From: Acidithiobacillus acidisediminis
GTDB taxonomy: Bacteria > Pseudomonadota > Gammaproteobacteria > Acidithiobacillales > Acidithiobacillaceae
Reading direction: 5' to 3'
NCBI RefSeq assembly: GCF_023277115.1
Contig: NZ_JALQCS010000001.1
Span: forward strand, 558,001 to 622,000
DNA: 64,000 bases
In this document: piece by piece, positions 13,694-23,307 of the stretch
How the letters are laid out: each line of letters opens with the position of its first letter
Position numbering within the stretch: position 1 is the stretch's first letter
Notes under the pieces: generated by a model
Seen by the model: the letters and a program-made list of their open reading frames with translations, nothing else
Database searches by the model: none
What the model was told of the DNA's origin: nothing
Program-made: the position numbers and the translations under genes

Positions 13694-16294
13694 CTACATC
13701 AGGAGACTGGCCACCGGATGTCTGGGATGTGGGGCCTCCCCCGAATCTGCATCCAACACGATCGGCAAGGCCGCTACCGGTATGAGATACACCTTCACCG
13801 ATGTCCCTCGTAGCCACGCGACTTTTTTCTCTACGCCGGGCACTTCCCGAAGCGCCGACCCCCAGGATCCGTCCGCGTGCCATCGGGTCCCGCGAAGCAA
13901 ATTGGCCAGGCCCGGGTTGCGCACCGCCACAGCCAAACATGGACTATCTCCCGTCGTCTTGACGGCCATTCCCGCCATCGCAAGGGCTTTTTCGTCATCG
14001 GGGTCCGGGGTGGGCTTTCGCAGCACACGGGCGATGGTCTCCCCCACCGTATCGGTGACCCGCTGTACCCGGTCGTCACCGTTTTCGGTGCTGACGGTCT
14101 CTTCGATGGTCAGGATCGCCGAGCAGAGCGCCTGCAGAAACATTTCGGCCTCGCTGGCCTGCTCCCGGGCTTCGGTCACCTGTTCGGCGTGGTCGTACAT
14201 GACGGCCTTCGCCATGTCCTGCATGGGCACTCCCGGCATGGCTCCAGCCGTCCATGCGGCGGCGATGAGCGTTCCGAAGGTGTCCGCCTCGCGGGCATCT
14301 CCCCCGGGGGAGAGATGGGGCCACTCCGATTTCAAGGCGTCCAGGGCCTTCCTGAAGCGGTCCCAGCGCTGGATCGTTCCCCAGAAGAGTATCCGGGCCT
14401 CATTCAGGGACAGAACCGCTGGTTGCCTGGACCGGGTGATGAGGGGTCTCAGGTAGATCCGGACGATGCGGCTGGCGTCCGCCGGTTCGAGCGTGGGGTC
14501 CGATATGGACCCCAGGGCAAAACTTGTGGCGATACGGAAGCTGCGCCCTTTCTGGTCGGACGTGCCCTTGCGCACGTCGCCGCGGGCGCTGTAGGCCGAG
14601 CGCATGAGGGAGAGCATCCCGGCCGCGTTCTGCGCCGCACTCGCGGATTGGCTGGTTGCCTCCCGCTCCAGCTCATCGAGGATGCACGGGGAAGAACTGC
14701 TCTCCAGCGCCTGCCGGATGCCGGCGGGGGTGGATTCCTTGCCCATGTCGGTGAACCAGGCGTAGCCGCCCAGAGCGTGGTTCAGATAATCCAGCAAGGT
14801 GGATTTGCCGGAGCCTCTGGGCGAGATCAGCCAGATGCTCGGCCGGGCTTCCAGGGCTCCCAGAAACACCGTGGACAAGGCCCAGCCAAGGACCAGGAGG
14901 GCGGAACTCCGGTAGCGGAAATTCCAGGTGCCGAAATCCCCCAGGATTCGGCGAAGCACCTGGTCGTATTCCGCCTCGCCCGCCCGGACGTAGGACGGTG
15001 GCTGATTCTTGCCCTGGGCCGTGTAAATGTTGCGCCGGTCCTCCGCCAGCCGCTCCACCGGCTGGCCTGTGGCGTCGAGCGCCCCGTCCCGGCGGACGAT
15101 GACCAGACCACCCAGGTCCGGATCGTGCCAGACCCCGCAACCCCGCACCCGGCTTTCTTCCGAAAAAACTCCCCGGGTGATGCAGGCGTCGGTGATCTCC
15201 CGCCCGGCGCGGGCTGCGTCGAAGCGGGGATTGCCGTGCGCGTCCAGGTCCCCATAGTGGCTCTCGAAATACCCCCTGCCCATGATGGCCACCAGCATGG
15301 GCTGCTGCGTCAGGGCCGAGAGGGAAACCGTCATGAGGTTGTCTTGCGGCCGCGACCAAAGCACAACCGCGTGGCTATCGCTGCTCATGCCCAGCGGCAG
15401 GTATCCTCCGTCCCGCGCCGTGGCATCCGTGTTGGTGGCCCGCTCCACCAGTGGAGCAATCAGGGCAGAGTACGCCTGGCCGGCGTCTTCTCCCGCATCG
15501 ACTAGCAGGTCGTCGAGGCCTCGATGGCGGAGCGTGCGGGACTTCCCTTTGCCTTCCTGGGCCGGGGTCACCCATCCGGCGGATACCCGCAATCCCGTGA
15601 TAGTCCCCCGGATGAGCTTCGCCGCCTGAAGCGCGGCGAAGTACACGTCGGCGTTGAGGACATATCGCCCGCCGTTCAATCCGGTATAGCTGTCGATCCG
15701 TTCCAGCGGGACTTCGGATTTCTTGAGGGGCCTGCCGTCGGAGTCGAGGAGGACAATCAGGGTGTGGAGCCCGTAGTCTTCCACCAACCGGTGCAGCAGG
15801 TCGGCCAGCTCGGGGAGCAGGCCCCGTCTTGCTTCCTCGTCTTTTCCAAGCGGGTTCCGGAACATGCGGATGCCGGGCAGGGCCAGGGTCGGGATGCCGG
15901 CCTTGCACCCGGCGATGGCTTTTTTCTCCCCTTCGGTGAGCACGGCGACCCCCGCAGAGGCGTGGGGCAGGGCATCCAGGAATTGAGACGGAACATAGAC
16001 GTGTGAGCCTGACCCCGAGGGGGCCAGATAGCGGGGCGTTTCCCCATCGTGGGCCCCCAGCAGGCGCAGCCGCAAAAAAGGGACATCCTGATCGGCCATC
16101 GGCGCTCCCTTCAGAGCGTAGTACGGGATGCTGTACGCGCCTTCGGCGTGGATGCGTTGCTCCCGGTCCCGTCGCAGAGCGGCCCGGGCCGCGACATGAT
16201 CCAGGACCTGCGCCCCCCGAACATCGGCCAGCGTCAGGCCCGACCGCGCAAGGTCGGCCTCCGCGAGATTTTGCAGCGTTTGCTTTTCGACCAT
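13694..16294 (-). CDS. DUF3854/DUF927-like P-loop ATPase, probable replication helicase
   Basis: About 866 aa from ATG 16294, preceded by AGGTGA; an ATG at 16324 has no ribosome site. The N-terminal third contains VAVLTEGEKKAIAGCKAG (about residue 140), the Toprim-like DUF3854 pattern found in plasmid and phage primase-helicases. A P-loop ISPRGSGKSTLLDYL lies near residue 490, and SPCILDELEREA looks like Walker B. The last 80 residues repeat the C-terminal domain of the antirepressor (GTRWHADGSWGSALREVPGVEKK). Two tandem backbone promoters precede it and a terminator follows. Position beside the symmetric array suggests origin melting or priming. Confidence 0.7.
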   Translation of the reverse strand: MVEKQTLQNLAEADLARSGLTLADVRGAQVLDHVAARAALRRDREQRIHAEGAYSIPYYALKGAPMADQDVPFLRLRLLGAHDGETPRYLAPSGSGSHVYVPSQFLDALPHASAGVAVLTEGEKKAIAGCKAGIPTLALPGIRMFRNPLGKDEEARRGLLPELADLLHRLVEDYGLHTLIVLLDSDGRPLKKSEVPLERIDSYTGLNGGRYVLNADVYFAALQAAKLIRGTITGLRVSAGWVTPAQEGKGKSRTLRHRGLDDLLVDAGEDAGQAYSALIAPLVERATNTDATARDGGYLPLGMSSDSHAVVLWSRPQDNLMTVSLSALTQQPMLVAIMGRGYFESHYGDLDAHGNPRFDAARAGREITDACITRGVFSEESRVRGCGVWHDPDLGGLVIVRRDGALDATGQPVERLAEDRRNIYTAQGKNQPPSYVRAGEAEYDQVLRRILGDFGTWNFRYRSSALLVLGWALSTVFLGALEARPSIWLISPRGSGKSTLLDYLNHALGGYAWFTDMGKESTPAGIRQALESSSSPCILDELEREATSQSASAAQNAAGMLSLMRSAYSARGDVRKGTSDQKGRSFRIATSFALGSISDPTLEPADASRIVRIYLRPLITRSRQPAVLSLNEARILFWGTIQRWDRFRKALDALKSEWPHLSPGGDAREADTFGTLIAAAWTAGAMPGVPMQDMAKAVMYDHAEQVTEAREQASEAEMFLQALCSAILTIEETVSTENGDDRVQRVTDTVGETIARVLRKPTPDPDDEKALAMAGMAVKTTGDSPCLAVAVRNPGLANLLRGTRWHADGSWGSALREVPGVEKKVAWLRGTSVKVYLIPVAALPIVLDADSGEAPHPRHPVASLLM

Positions 16295-16321
16295 CTCTGT
16301 CACCTGCGCAAGGTTTATGTA

Positions 16322-16344
16322 CATATAGCGGCTATTCGTTGCGT
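16322..16344 (-). promoter_or_regulatory. Backbone promoter motif, start-proximal copy
   Basis: Minus strand: ACGCAAC, spacer ending CGC, TATATG. A variant -10 with the conserved CGCAAC and spacing, 28 bases before ATG 16294. Confidence 0.45.
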
Positions 16345-16366
16345 CCCGATGCCGACCGCCTTTCCG

Positions 16367-16389
16367 GGTATAGCCGGGATCCGTTGCGA
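16367..16389 (-). promoter_or_regulatory. Backbone promoter motif, distal copy
   Basis: Minus strand: TCGCAAC, spacer ending GGC, TATACC, 73 bases before ATG 16294. Together with 16322-16344 it makes a tandem pair, back to back with the polA site at 16448. Confidence 0.6.
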
Positions 16390-16447
16390 TTCGTCACCAA
16401 GCCCTTCGATCCCCGGATCCCCGCGGGAAAATCCCGCTGTCTGCGCA

Positions 16448-16470
16448 TCGCAACAACCCGCGGCTATACC
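16448..16470 (+). promoter_or_regulatory. Backbone promoter motif before polA-like gene
   Basis: TCGCAAC, ten bases ending GGC, TATACC; 51 bases before ATG 16522. The upstream 11 bases are almost identical to those of the ssb site. Confidence 0.65.
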
Positions 16471-16521
16471 TACCCGTGGGCCTGGTTCGTCCAGGCGTCG
16501 GGAACAGCAGGAGGAATTCTG

Positions 16522-19365
16522 ATGAACTGCGTAGTGGTGGTGGGCAACCGGATTTTTACCCCGGATGAAGTCATGGATATCGCGCTTGGAGACGCCGTCT
16601 GGGACAACGCGACCAGGACGCTGACCTATGTCAAAGGAACCCAGGCGGAGGATTTTGAATCTTCCGTGGGTACCCCTATCCAGCTGGCGGCGAACGATGG
16701 AAACGGCTTGGATCTATCCAGAGATCCCGGGGGTACCTGGGAAAACGAAGAAGATACGGATCCGCACCTGGGCCTCGATGATCTGGGGGAACCGACGGTG
16801 CGATCCCCGGTATTGGAACCCGGGTTTACCGCATTGGAGGAAGAGCGCTTTTCGCCAGCGGCCGCGGAGGAGGCAGCGTTTGCAGGATCCGAGCGCCTGC
16901 CGGAGACCCTGGCCGTGCTGTCCGCTGCCGATGCCGTGGTGCTCGACGTCGAGACGACGGCCCTCTCGGCCTATGATCACCCGGTGGCACCGGCCTTCTC
17001 GCAGAAGATCGGAGACAAAACCATCAAAGAACTGCTTGTAGCCGGCTGCTCCCTGGACATCCGGCCCAGGGCACGGGTGCTATCCCTCTACGTCCCACAA
17101 GACGGGTATCGGGTGGCTTTCGATCTGGCCCGTTTGATGGAAGACCACCGGGCCGCACTGGCCGGAGCCCTCCACGACAAGGTATGGATCGGCCATAACC
17201 TGGGTTTCGACTACGCCTGGATGCTGGCCTTGCATCCAGAGGTCCGGCCCCGGCGCATCATCGACACCCTGTTGCTGGCCACGACGCACCGGCCCCAGGC
17301 CCTGTACGAGATGCAGGCGGCGCTGGTCACCAACGGGATCCACGAGTGGAACATACGGGACGCCCTCTGGGACTATGTGCAAGGGAAGCTGTCCCGCAAA
17401 AAACAGGACGACGGCGACGGCGGGGCGCTGTCCCTGCAATCTCTGTCCCTGCTCTACCTGCAGGAAAGCCTCGACAAATCCTACCAGAAGCCACACAACT
17501 GGATGGTGGACCGGCTCACCCGGGCGCACTGGGAGTATTGCATGGGGGACGTGGAAACCCCTCTGCGCATTGCCCGCAAGCTCTTGCACCTGCCCGAAGA
17601 GGCGGACGCCGTCCAGATATTGCAAGCCCTGGATGGCGATGCCCGGGCGGCTCCGGCGTACCGGATCCTGGAAACGGCGCTCCATACCATAGCCCGGATG
17701 CACCACAAAGGGGTGCCCTGGTCCGCCGAGCGGGCTGCCGCTCTCGATGCGGATCTGGCTCGGGAGGCCCGGGAAGCGGCGGAGAAACTGCTGGAGATCG
17801 CGCCCGAGCTGAGGCAGACCATCGAGGTGCCCGGCAAGCCCACAAAGAAGCACCCCGACCCGGAGCCCTGGAAGATTTGCCCCATAGAAGATCTGCTATC
17901 GCCCAGCAAGGGGCTGACCGCCCCCGTAAAAGAGGCCATCGCGCACGCCATCGTGCAGGAGACGGGCAATTCGGCCCTGTTTCACTCGCCGGGCGGCGAC
18001 GGCCCGGCGGAATCCATCACGCTGGACGCGAAGCAGTTGGCCTTCGACTATCCCGATTCCCAAGTGGTCAAGCTGCTGGCCGCCGTGCAAGGCGCGGTAA
18101 AAGAGCGGGCGATGCTGTGTACGCTGGCCGCCTGTGCGCGAGACACGCGGGACGGGCGTATCCACCCCCTGACCGGCGTCACGACGATCACCGGACGGAC
18201 CTCCGCCACCAATCCGTCCTTGCAGCAGGTACCCCGGGACCCCCGATTCCGGGGGGTGTTTGCGGCTCGTCCCGGGCACCGGATCGTGGCCACCGATTTT
18301 GCTTCCATCGAGCTGCGAATTGCCGCGGCGCTCGGGGTGCGGGCCTGGGAGGTGCTGTCCGTGGTGGTGGACGCCCTTTCCCGCGGCCGGGACAGCCCAC
18401 ACTACAAAAGCCTTCCCCGAATCCGCAAGCGGATTGGCTGGATACTGGAGCACTGCCCGGACTTGGTAGCGTATCTGAAAAGCGGCGATCCGGACCCGCC
18501 GGATAGCCTGATAGAAACCGATCCGCCCGTTTTCGGCGAAGCCGCGATCGAGGACTACGCCCGGTCCGCGGCCTGCGATCTGGCAAAGTGGGTTTCCCGC
18601 CTACGCAAGGCAACCGGAGGGGACCCGCAACGCTTACCCTTCCGCGCAGTGTACCTGCACGGCCTGGATCCGCATTTGCTGACGGCCATCGCCATGCGGG
18701 CTCAGTCCGGAGAATTTGACCTGCGGGGGATGTCGCCATTGCAGTACCTGCAAAGTCTCCCGGCAGAGGAAACCGACATCCTCAAGAAGCGGATGAAAGA
18801 CGCCCGGCAGGCGGCGAAGGTCGTCAACTTTGGTGCGCTATACGGCCAGCAGCCGGCTGGTCTGCACCGCTTCGGGGTGGTGGGGTACGGGCTCAGATGG
18901 ACCGGGCAGGAGGCCGCCCAGGCCCACGAAGCCTGGTTCCGCCTGTACCCGGAGATTGGCCTGTGGCACTGGCTGATCCGTCGGTTTTTCGTGCAAAAAA
19001 AGCAGCCGATCCTGAATCCGTACAATCCGGTAGAGGCGGACCTGACCGGCAAGATTTATCGCTGGTCCACGCTGTCCGGCAGGATAGTCCTCTCTTCCAA
19101 GCTGACGTCCGCAGCCAACTATCAGGATCAGGGTACGGGAGCGGAAATCGCACTGCTGGCCATTGGCACCCTGCCCCAGGACATCCAGGCCATGCTCATC
19201 AATTTCGTGCACGATGAACTGGTTCTGGAGGTCCCGGAAAGTCGGGTAGATGAGGTAGTGCAGATCGTCGAAAAGACTATGGTGGAGGCCGCCAACCGAT
19301 TCCTGATGCCCTATGGAGTGCCCGCCGCCGTCGAGACGCAGGTGGGGGACGCGTGGGTGCATTGA
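16522..19365 (+). CDS. Element-encoded family A DNA polymerase with 3'-5' exonuclease
   Basis: A 947-aa protein from ATG 16522, preceded by AGGAGGAATT. It has no 5' nuclease domain; instead about 120 variable residues lead into a DEDD exonuclease (DVETTALS near 141, [10 protein letters not shown] near 224). The polymerase core has motif [16 protein letters not shown] near 590, motif [12 protein letters not shown] near 766 and motif [11 protein letters not shown] near 895. About 160 residues separate motifs A and B, longer than in E. coli Pol I. This looks like a replicative or gap-filling polymerase carried by the element, with ssb downstream under a sister promoter. Confidence 0.88.
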   Translation: MNCVVVVGNRIFTPDEVMDIALGDAVWDNATRTLTYVKGTQAEDFESSVGTPIQLAANDGNGLDLSRDPGGTWENEEDTDPHLGLDDLGEPTVRSPVLEPGFTALEEERFSPAAAEEAAFAGSERLPETLAVLSAADAVVLDVETTALSAYDHPVAPAFSQKIGDKTIKELLVAGCSLDIRPRARVLSLYVPQDGYRVAFDLARLMEDHRAALAGALHDKVWIGHNLGFDYAWMLALHPEVRPRRIIDTLLLATTHRPQALYEMQAALVTNGIHEWNIRDALWDYVQGKLSRKKQDDGDGGALSLQSLSLLYLQESLDKSYQKPHNWMVDRLTRAHWEYCMGDVETPLRIARKLLHLPEEADAVQILQALDGDARAAPAYRILETALHTIARMHHKGVPWSAERAAALDADLAREAREAAEKLLEIAPELRQTIEVPGKPTKKHPDPEPWKICPIEDLLSPSKGLTAPVKEAIAHAIVQETGNSALFHSPGGDGPAESITLDAKQLAFDYPDSQVVKLLAAVQGAVKERAMLCTLAACARDTRDGRIHPLTGVTTITGRTSATNPSLQQVPRDPRFRGVFAARPGHRIVATDFASIELRIAAALGVRAWEVLSVVVDALSRGRDSPHYKSLPRIRKRIGWILEHCPDLVAYLKSGDPDPPDSLIETDPPVFGEAAIEDYARSAACDLAKWVSRLRKATGGDPQRLPFRAVYLHGLDPHLLTAIAMRAQSGEFDLRGMSPLQYLQSLPAEETDILKKRMKDARQAAKVVNFGALYGQQPAGLHRFGVVGYGLRWTGQEAAQAHEAWFRLYPEIGLWHWLIRRFFVQKKQPILNPYNPVEADLTGKIYRWSTLSGRIVLSSKLTSAANYQDQGTGAEIALLAIGTLPQDIQAMLINFVHDELVLEVPESRVDEVVQIVEKTMVEAANRFLMPYGVPAAVETQVGDAWVH

Positions 19366-19393
19366 TCTGGCTACCATCCCCACTATCCGCCCA

Positions 19394-19416
19394 TCGCAAC
19401 AACCCGATGCTATACC
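19394..19416 (+). promoter_or_regulatory. Backbone promoter motif before ssb
   Basis: TCGCAAC, spacer ending TGC, TATACC; 46 bases before ATG 19463. Near-identical to the polA site. Confidence 0.65.
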
Positions 19417-19462
19417 CACCCAAGGCCGGATTTCCCAGCCTCTGAAACGCAAGGAGAACGCC

Positions 19463-19894
19463 ATGTCTGGAGTCAACAAAGCCATTTTACTCGGTCACCT
19501 GGGCCGGGACCCGGAAATGCGGTACATGCCCGACGGGACCGCCAACGCTACCCTGAACGTGGCAACGTCCGAGACCTACAAAGACCGCGACGGCAACAAG
19601 CAAGAGCGTACGGAGTGGCATCGGGCAGTTTTCTGGGGCCGGACGGCCGAGGTCGCGGGGGAATACCTTCGCAAAGGCAGCATGGTCTACATTGAGGGTC
19701 GCCTGCGCACCCGCAAATGGACGGACAAAGAGGGTCAGGACCGCTACACCACAGAGATCGTCGGCGACCGTCTCCAGATGGTTGGTGGACGACGGGATGG
19801 CGACGCTGACGACCGCGACGGCCAAGGTGAGTCGGACAGAGGTAAGGGAATGGATCCGGTCCCTGGGGACGAGTTCGACAATATCCCGTTTTAG
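19463..19894 (+). CDS. ssb: Single-stranded DNA-binding protein
   Basis: A 143-aa SSB from ATG 19463 (AAGGAG upstream). It starts [20 protein letters not shown], the OB-fold hallmark, followed by [20 protein letters not shown] and the [15 protein letters not shown] strand. The C-terminal tail is acidic and ends DEFDNIPF, the tip that recruits partner proteins. It would coat transferred or replicating single strands of the element. It is shorter than chromosomal SSBs in the linker. Last backbone gene before the cargo. Confidence 0.95.
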   Translation: MSGVNKAILLGHLGRDPEMRYMPDGTANATLNVATSETYKDRDGNKQERTEWHRAVFWGRTAEVAGEYLRKGSMVYIEGRLRTRKWTDKEGQDRYTTEIVGDRLQMVGGRRDGDADDRDGQGESDRGKGMDPVPGDEFDNIPF

Positions 19895-19917
19895 GGGCCC
19901 ACCATCACCGCGACTCC

Positions 19918-19935
19918 TGTCAACTACAGTTGACA
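19918..19935. promoter_or_regulatory. 18-bp dyad after ssb
   Basis: TGTCAACT and AGTTGACA are exact complements around AC, 23 bases beyond the ssb stop. There is no T-run, so it is more likely a protein-binding site than a terminator. Confidence 0.4.
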
Positions 19936-20018
19936 CATGCTTCAGGTGCTTGGCCTGCGGCTTTCGTTCAAAACGGCGCGCTCGGGCCGACCCGCTCGCG
20001 GGTAATAAAGTCCAGAAC

Positions 20019-20044
20019 GGGTATAGTTACGCCAGACAAGACGG
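20019..20044 (+). repeat. Backbone/cargo junction sequence, related to 60195-60221
   Basis: Contains TTACGCCAGACAAGACGG; the copy at 60195-60221 reads TTACGCTACACAAGACGG at the same place. Each lies 100-125 bases after the last backbone gene and before unrelated cargo. The rest of 19936-20206 holds no gene I can support. Confidence 0.5.
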
Positions 20045-20206
20045 TTTACAGCGGGCTCGCCAATGGTGCGTCAACGACAGGTACGCAGCGGAAGCAGACA
20101 TTGCCCCACCCGCAAGGATCGGATAATATCGATCAAAGGCAGACATTGCGTAAGCCATAAATATACGGCCGTCCTAATCAAGCATCGAAAATCTCCCATC
20201 AAAAAT

Positions 20207-21466
20207 ATGGATATCTTCGAATTCATCAGAAGTTGGAACCTAGATAAGAACCCTACCACGCCACGAACCTTTAAGAAGCGGGAAGTGGATCTGCTTCTCG
20301 AAGACATAGAGGCACTCTACACGTCTCCTGCTGAGCCAAAGATTGGGTCACTGAACCCCGGTATCCGGGATGGGCTCGATCTATTCAGTAGCCAGCCGCA
20401 GCGCCGTCTCGATTCGCTCAGCGTCCCCATCCTTCTTTCTAAGCGTGTATGGCTCCCAGACCCTGTCTTTTCGGCAATTGCACCAAGTGCAGCCAGTGTT
20501 TGGGAAAAAATGCCAGACTCAGGCAGCACCTACTTCACAAATGCACCCGTTATCCACACCGGATGGAAACATGTGGCTCAAATACCAGCTTCACAGCGGA
20601 AAGACGCACTCAGGACAATCTTTTCTGTGGCGATACCTCGCCTACTCAAGTTGGAACAGCTCGTACAGTGTGGTGCCATTGGTTTCTACTCCTGGGAGCG
20701 ACTGGTAGAGGATGATCTCCCAAAATTTCAGGAAACTGCGATGACTCTTAAGGAGTCCGGTTTGGTCGACAAAGTTGGAACGGCTTATCCGCAACATGAT
20801 TACAGTCTCGGGACGCGCTTGTCTGGCATACGCATCACTATTCAAGACGATCATCCCGTAACAGGAGCGAAAGCTGGAACGCCTCTTTGGATAAGTGAGA
20901 AGATGCCTATCCTGGTATACGGATTACTAAACGCGCTTACCTCCGACCGGCTGGCGAGTCGTTTTGAACCTTCGCTGCCAGGTGATCGCATAGTCTATGA
21001 TTTTGTCCGGTCAAACGGGAAAAGCTATACAGACAAGCCTTCGCAAGATAATTTCCTTCAACTTCCAGCGCTCGACGCTGCGGTATGGGAGGATGTTGTT
21101 GCAATCCGGAAGGATTCCGAACTACTGGATCGATTCCGCGAAATGCTTGCTGAGTTGAGTATCGCGGAATCATCACTAGCGGCTGAAGCGATACGGGGTG
21201 GGCTTAAGGACCTAGCCAAGGAGTTAAACGCAGACAAAGCCCTGCTTAAGCGAACTGGGTCGTCTACGTTGAATTTCCTGCTGGCGATCCTCGGCGGCAC
21301 ACTAGTTGGGGGTTATACCGGCAATTTAGCTAGCGGTGCCTTAACGACAGCAATGTCGGCCGGGATTCCATATTTAAAGGACCTTGCTGTAACAGCCTTT
21401 GGGGGGCAGGCGCGGGAGACTAAGCTGAGGTACGAAGTCGTGACCCGCATCTTACATCGATTCTAA
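20207..21466 (+). CDS. Hypothetical cargo protein (419 aa), possibly membrane-active
   Basis: From ATG 20207 the frame gives 419 aa; the longer frame from 20063 is not supported by a ribosome site. Base composition is clearly lower in G+C than the neighbouring backbone, so it was probably acquired separately. The body is soluble with no motif that I recognise. Near the C-terminus a Gly-rich hydrophobic stretch (LNFLLAILGGTLVGGYTGNLASGALTT, about 370-396, shown here in two overlapping parts: LNFLLAILGGTLVGG and GYTGNLASGALTT) could insert in a membrane. A single gene with such a tail at an insertion junction resembles orphan defence or toxin genes, but no function is claimed. Confidence 0.55.
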   Translation: MDIFEFIRSWNLDKNPTTPRTFKKREVDLLLEDIEALYTSPAEPKIGSLNPGIRDGLDLFSSQPQRRLDSLSVPILLSKRVWLPDPVFSAIAPSAASVWEKMPDSGSTYFTNAPVIHTGWKHVAQIPASQRKDALRTIFSVAIPRLLKLEQLVQCGAIGFYSWERLVEDDLPKFQETAMTLKESGLVDKVGTAYPQHDYSLGTRLSGIRITIQDDHPVTGAKAGTPLWISEKMPILVYGLLNALTSDRLASRFEPSLPGDRIVYDFVRSNGKSYTDKPSQDNFLQLPALDAAVWEDVVAIRKDSELLDRFREMLAELSIAESSLAAEAIRGGLKDLAKELNADKALLKRTGSSTLNFLLAILGGTLVGGYTGNLASGALTTAMSAGIPYLKDLAVTAFGGQARETKLRYEVVTRILHRF

Positions 21467-22007
21467 GACATGCCTCTAAACTATTTTCAATGGGAATCTG
21501 CCACTCCATGAATATCATAAGTATTGTTGGGCAACCCATTTTTCGCGCAGCGGGCAAATGCCAACTGCAATGCGTTAATATTGCTGGTCGGATTGCACCC
21601 GCCCCATCAGATCATCTGAGGGGCACCTCGAATAACCTCAAATTCCCGCATGGACATCGGCGCAACTCTCTGATTCAACGGCATCAGAATTTTGGCGAAA
21701 CGGGTTTTTCGAGGTCCCCTGAGAATAGTTCATAGGCATGTTCTAAGATCACGGAAATGCACAAGCCTATTTTCGACGCTAGGAAAGTCGGTTATGGGGT
21801 CGGATGCTGTCAATCTATCATCGGCAGCAAATGACCGCTTTCTTTGCGACCGTGAGCATCAAGGTGAATTTATCGCTTTCCCTTGGCGCTCGGCAAGCAG
21901 CATCGCCTCCCAGGTGGTCGCCTCGCGCAACGACAGACATCCTTGCCCCGTCATCGTCAGAGGATTCCATCTGGTAGACTCTCCTGGTCAGGTGAGGAGG
22001 TTACCGA
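21467..22007. other. Intergenic region before the first dinB copy
   Basis: No credible gene. From about 21868 the sequence is related to the 130 bases upstream of the second dinB copy (from 25917), including GGTAGACTCTCC / GATAGACTCTCC and the GAGGAGGTTA ribosome site, so the duplicated unit extends upstream of the gene. Confidence 0.45.
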
Positions 22008-23132
22008 TTGCCCAGCCCAACACCAGAGCGCAGCCCGGAGCTCCGCAAGATCATCCACGTGGATATGGATGCCTTCTTTGCAGCGGTCGAGCAACGCGAT
22101 CGGCCAGAGCTCCGTGGTCTGCCGGTGATTGTCGGTGGCGACCCCAATGGCCGGGGCGTCGTTGCGACGTGCAGCTATGAGGCACGACGATTTGGTATCC
22201 GCTCGGCCATGTCCGCAGCCAAGGCCCGTTCGCTCTGCCCCCAGGCCATCTTTGTCCGTCCCCGCATGGAAGCCTATCGGGAGGCCTCCCGCCAAGTGAT
22301 GGCCATCCTGCGCAGTTACACACCGCTGGTGGAACCCCTGTCTCTGGATGAGGCCTTTCTGGATGTGACTGCCGTAACGGCCAACGGAACCCTGGCAGGC
22401 GAGATCGCTCGGGAGATCCTGGATCGCATCCATCAAGAAACGGGGCTAACGGCTTCAGCAGGGGTCTCCTACAATAAGTTGCTCGCCAAGCTAGCCTCCG
22501 ACTGACGTAAGCCCCACGGGCTTTTTGTCATTCCACCTGAGCGCGGCCTCGCTTTCTTGGCGCCGCTGCCCGTTGGCAAGCTACATGGCGTGGGTCCGGC
22601 AACCGTCAAAAAGCTCTCGGCGATGGGCGTGGAAACGGTCTTGGATCTACGGAACCTCTCGCTGGAGTTTCTTGTGACCCATTTCGGCAAGTCGGGAGGC
22701 TGGTTTTACGACGTGGCGCGGGCGATCGACGAGCGGCCGGTACAGCCGTCCCGCCAGCGGAAGTCGGTGGGAACCGAACGCACCTTCTCCAAAAACTTGG
22801 AGGATCGAAGCGTCATGCGGACTACGCTACAGGAAATGGCCGCGCAAGTTGCGGCCCGCCTCCAGGCCTTGAACCTGGCGGGCCATACCGTGAATATCAA
22901 AGCGCGCTTTCCCGATTTTACCACGGTCACCCGAGCATATACGGCGACCGAGGGCATCGGAAGCGTGGATGCTATCGCGGCCTTGCTACCAGAGTTACTC
23001 GACCGAGCCGTTCCCAAGAGCGCGTCCGTGCGCCTGCTGGGGATCACCGTGAGCAGCTTGGTCGACGTCCTGGAAGCGAGCCAGGTAGCACACCAGTTGT
23101 GCTTGCTGGACGAAATCCTCAACCCGCGGTAA
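22008..23132 (+). pseudogene. dinB: Y-family DNA polymerase IV, copy 1, with nonsense codon
   Basis: Starts at TTG 22008 like copy 2 and is collinear with it throughout. A TGA at 22503-22505 replaces the Trp of KLASDWRKPHG, splitting the frame into 22008-22505 and an open remainder to 23132. The catalytic blocks [24 protein letters not shown] and [12 protein letters not shown] are in the first part; the thumb/little-finger domain and a clamp-binding-like HQLCLLDE tail are in the second. The rest of the sequence is undamaged, so inactivation is recent. It is an inactive paralogue unless the TGA is read through. Confidence 0.85.
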
Positions 23133-23307
23133 GAATATCGCCAGGGAATGGGCGGTGATGCAGCGGGAGCGGACATTCAGCAGGCTGGCCATCGTCTTCT
23201 CAAAACTCATCATCATGGCCGAAAACCGTGCCTTCATACCGATATGGCATTTTGAGAATTACAACTCATTGATTTTCGTTGCGGGCATAATCGGCATAAA
23301 AGGCCTC

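Noticed and set aside
13877-15505. 542-aa plus-strand frame
   Set aside because: Antisense shadow of the P-loop replication protein.
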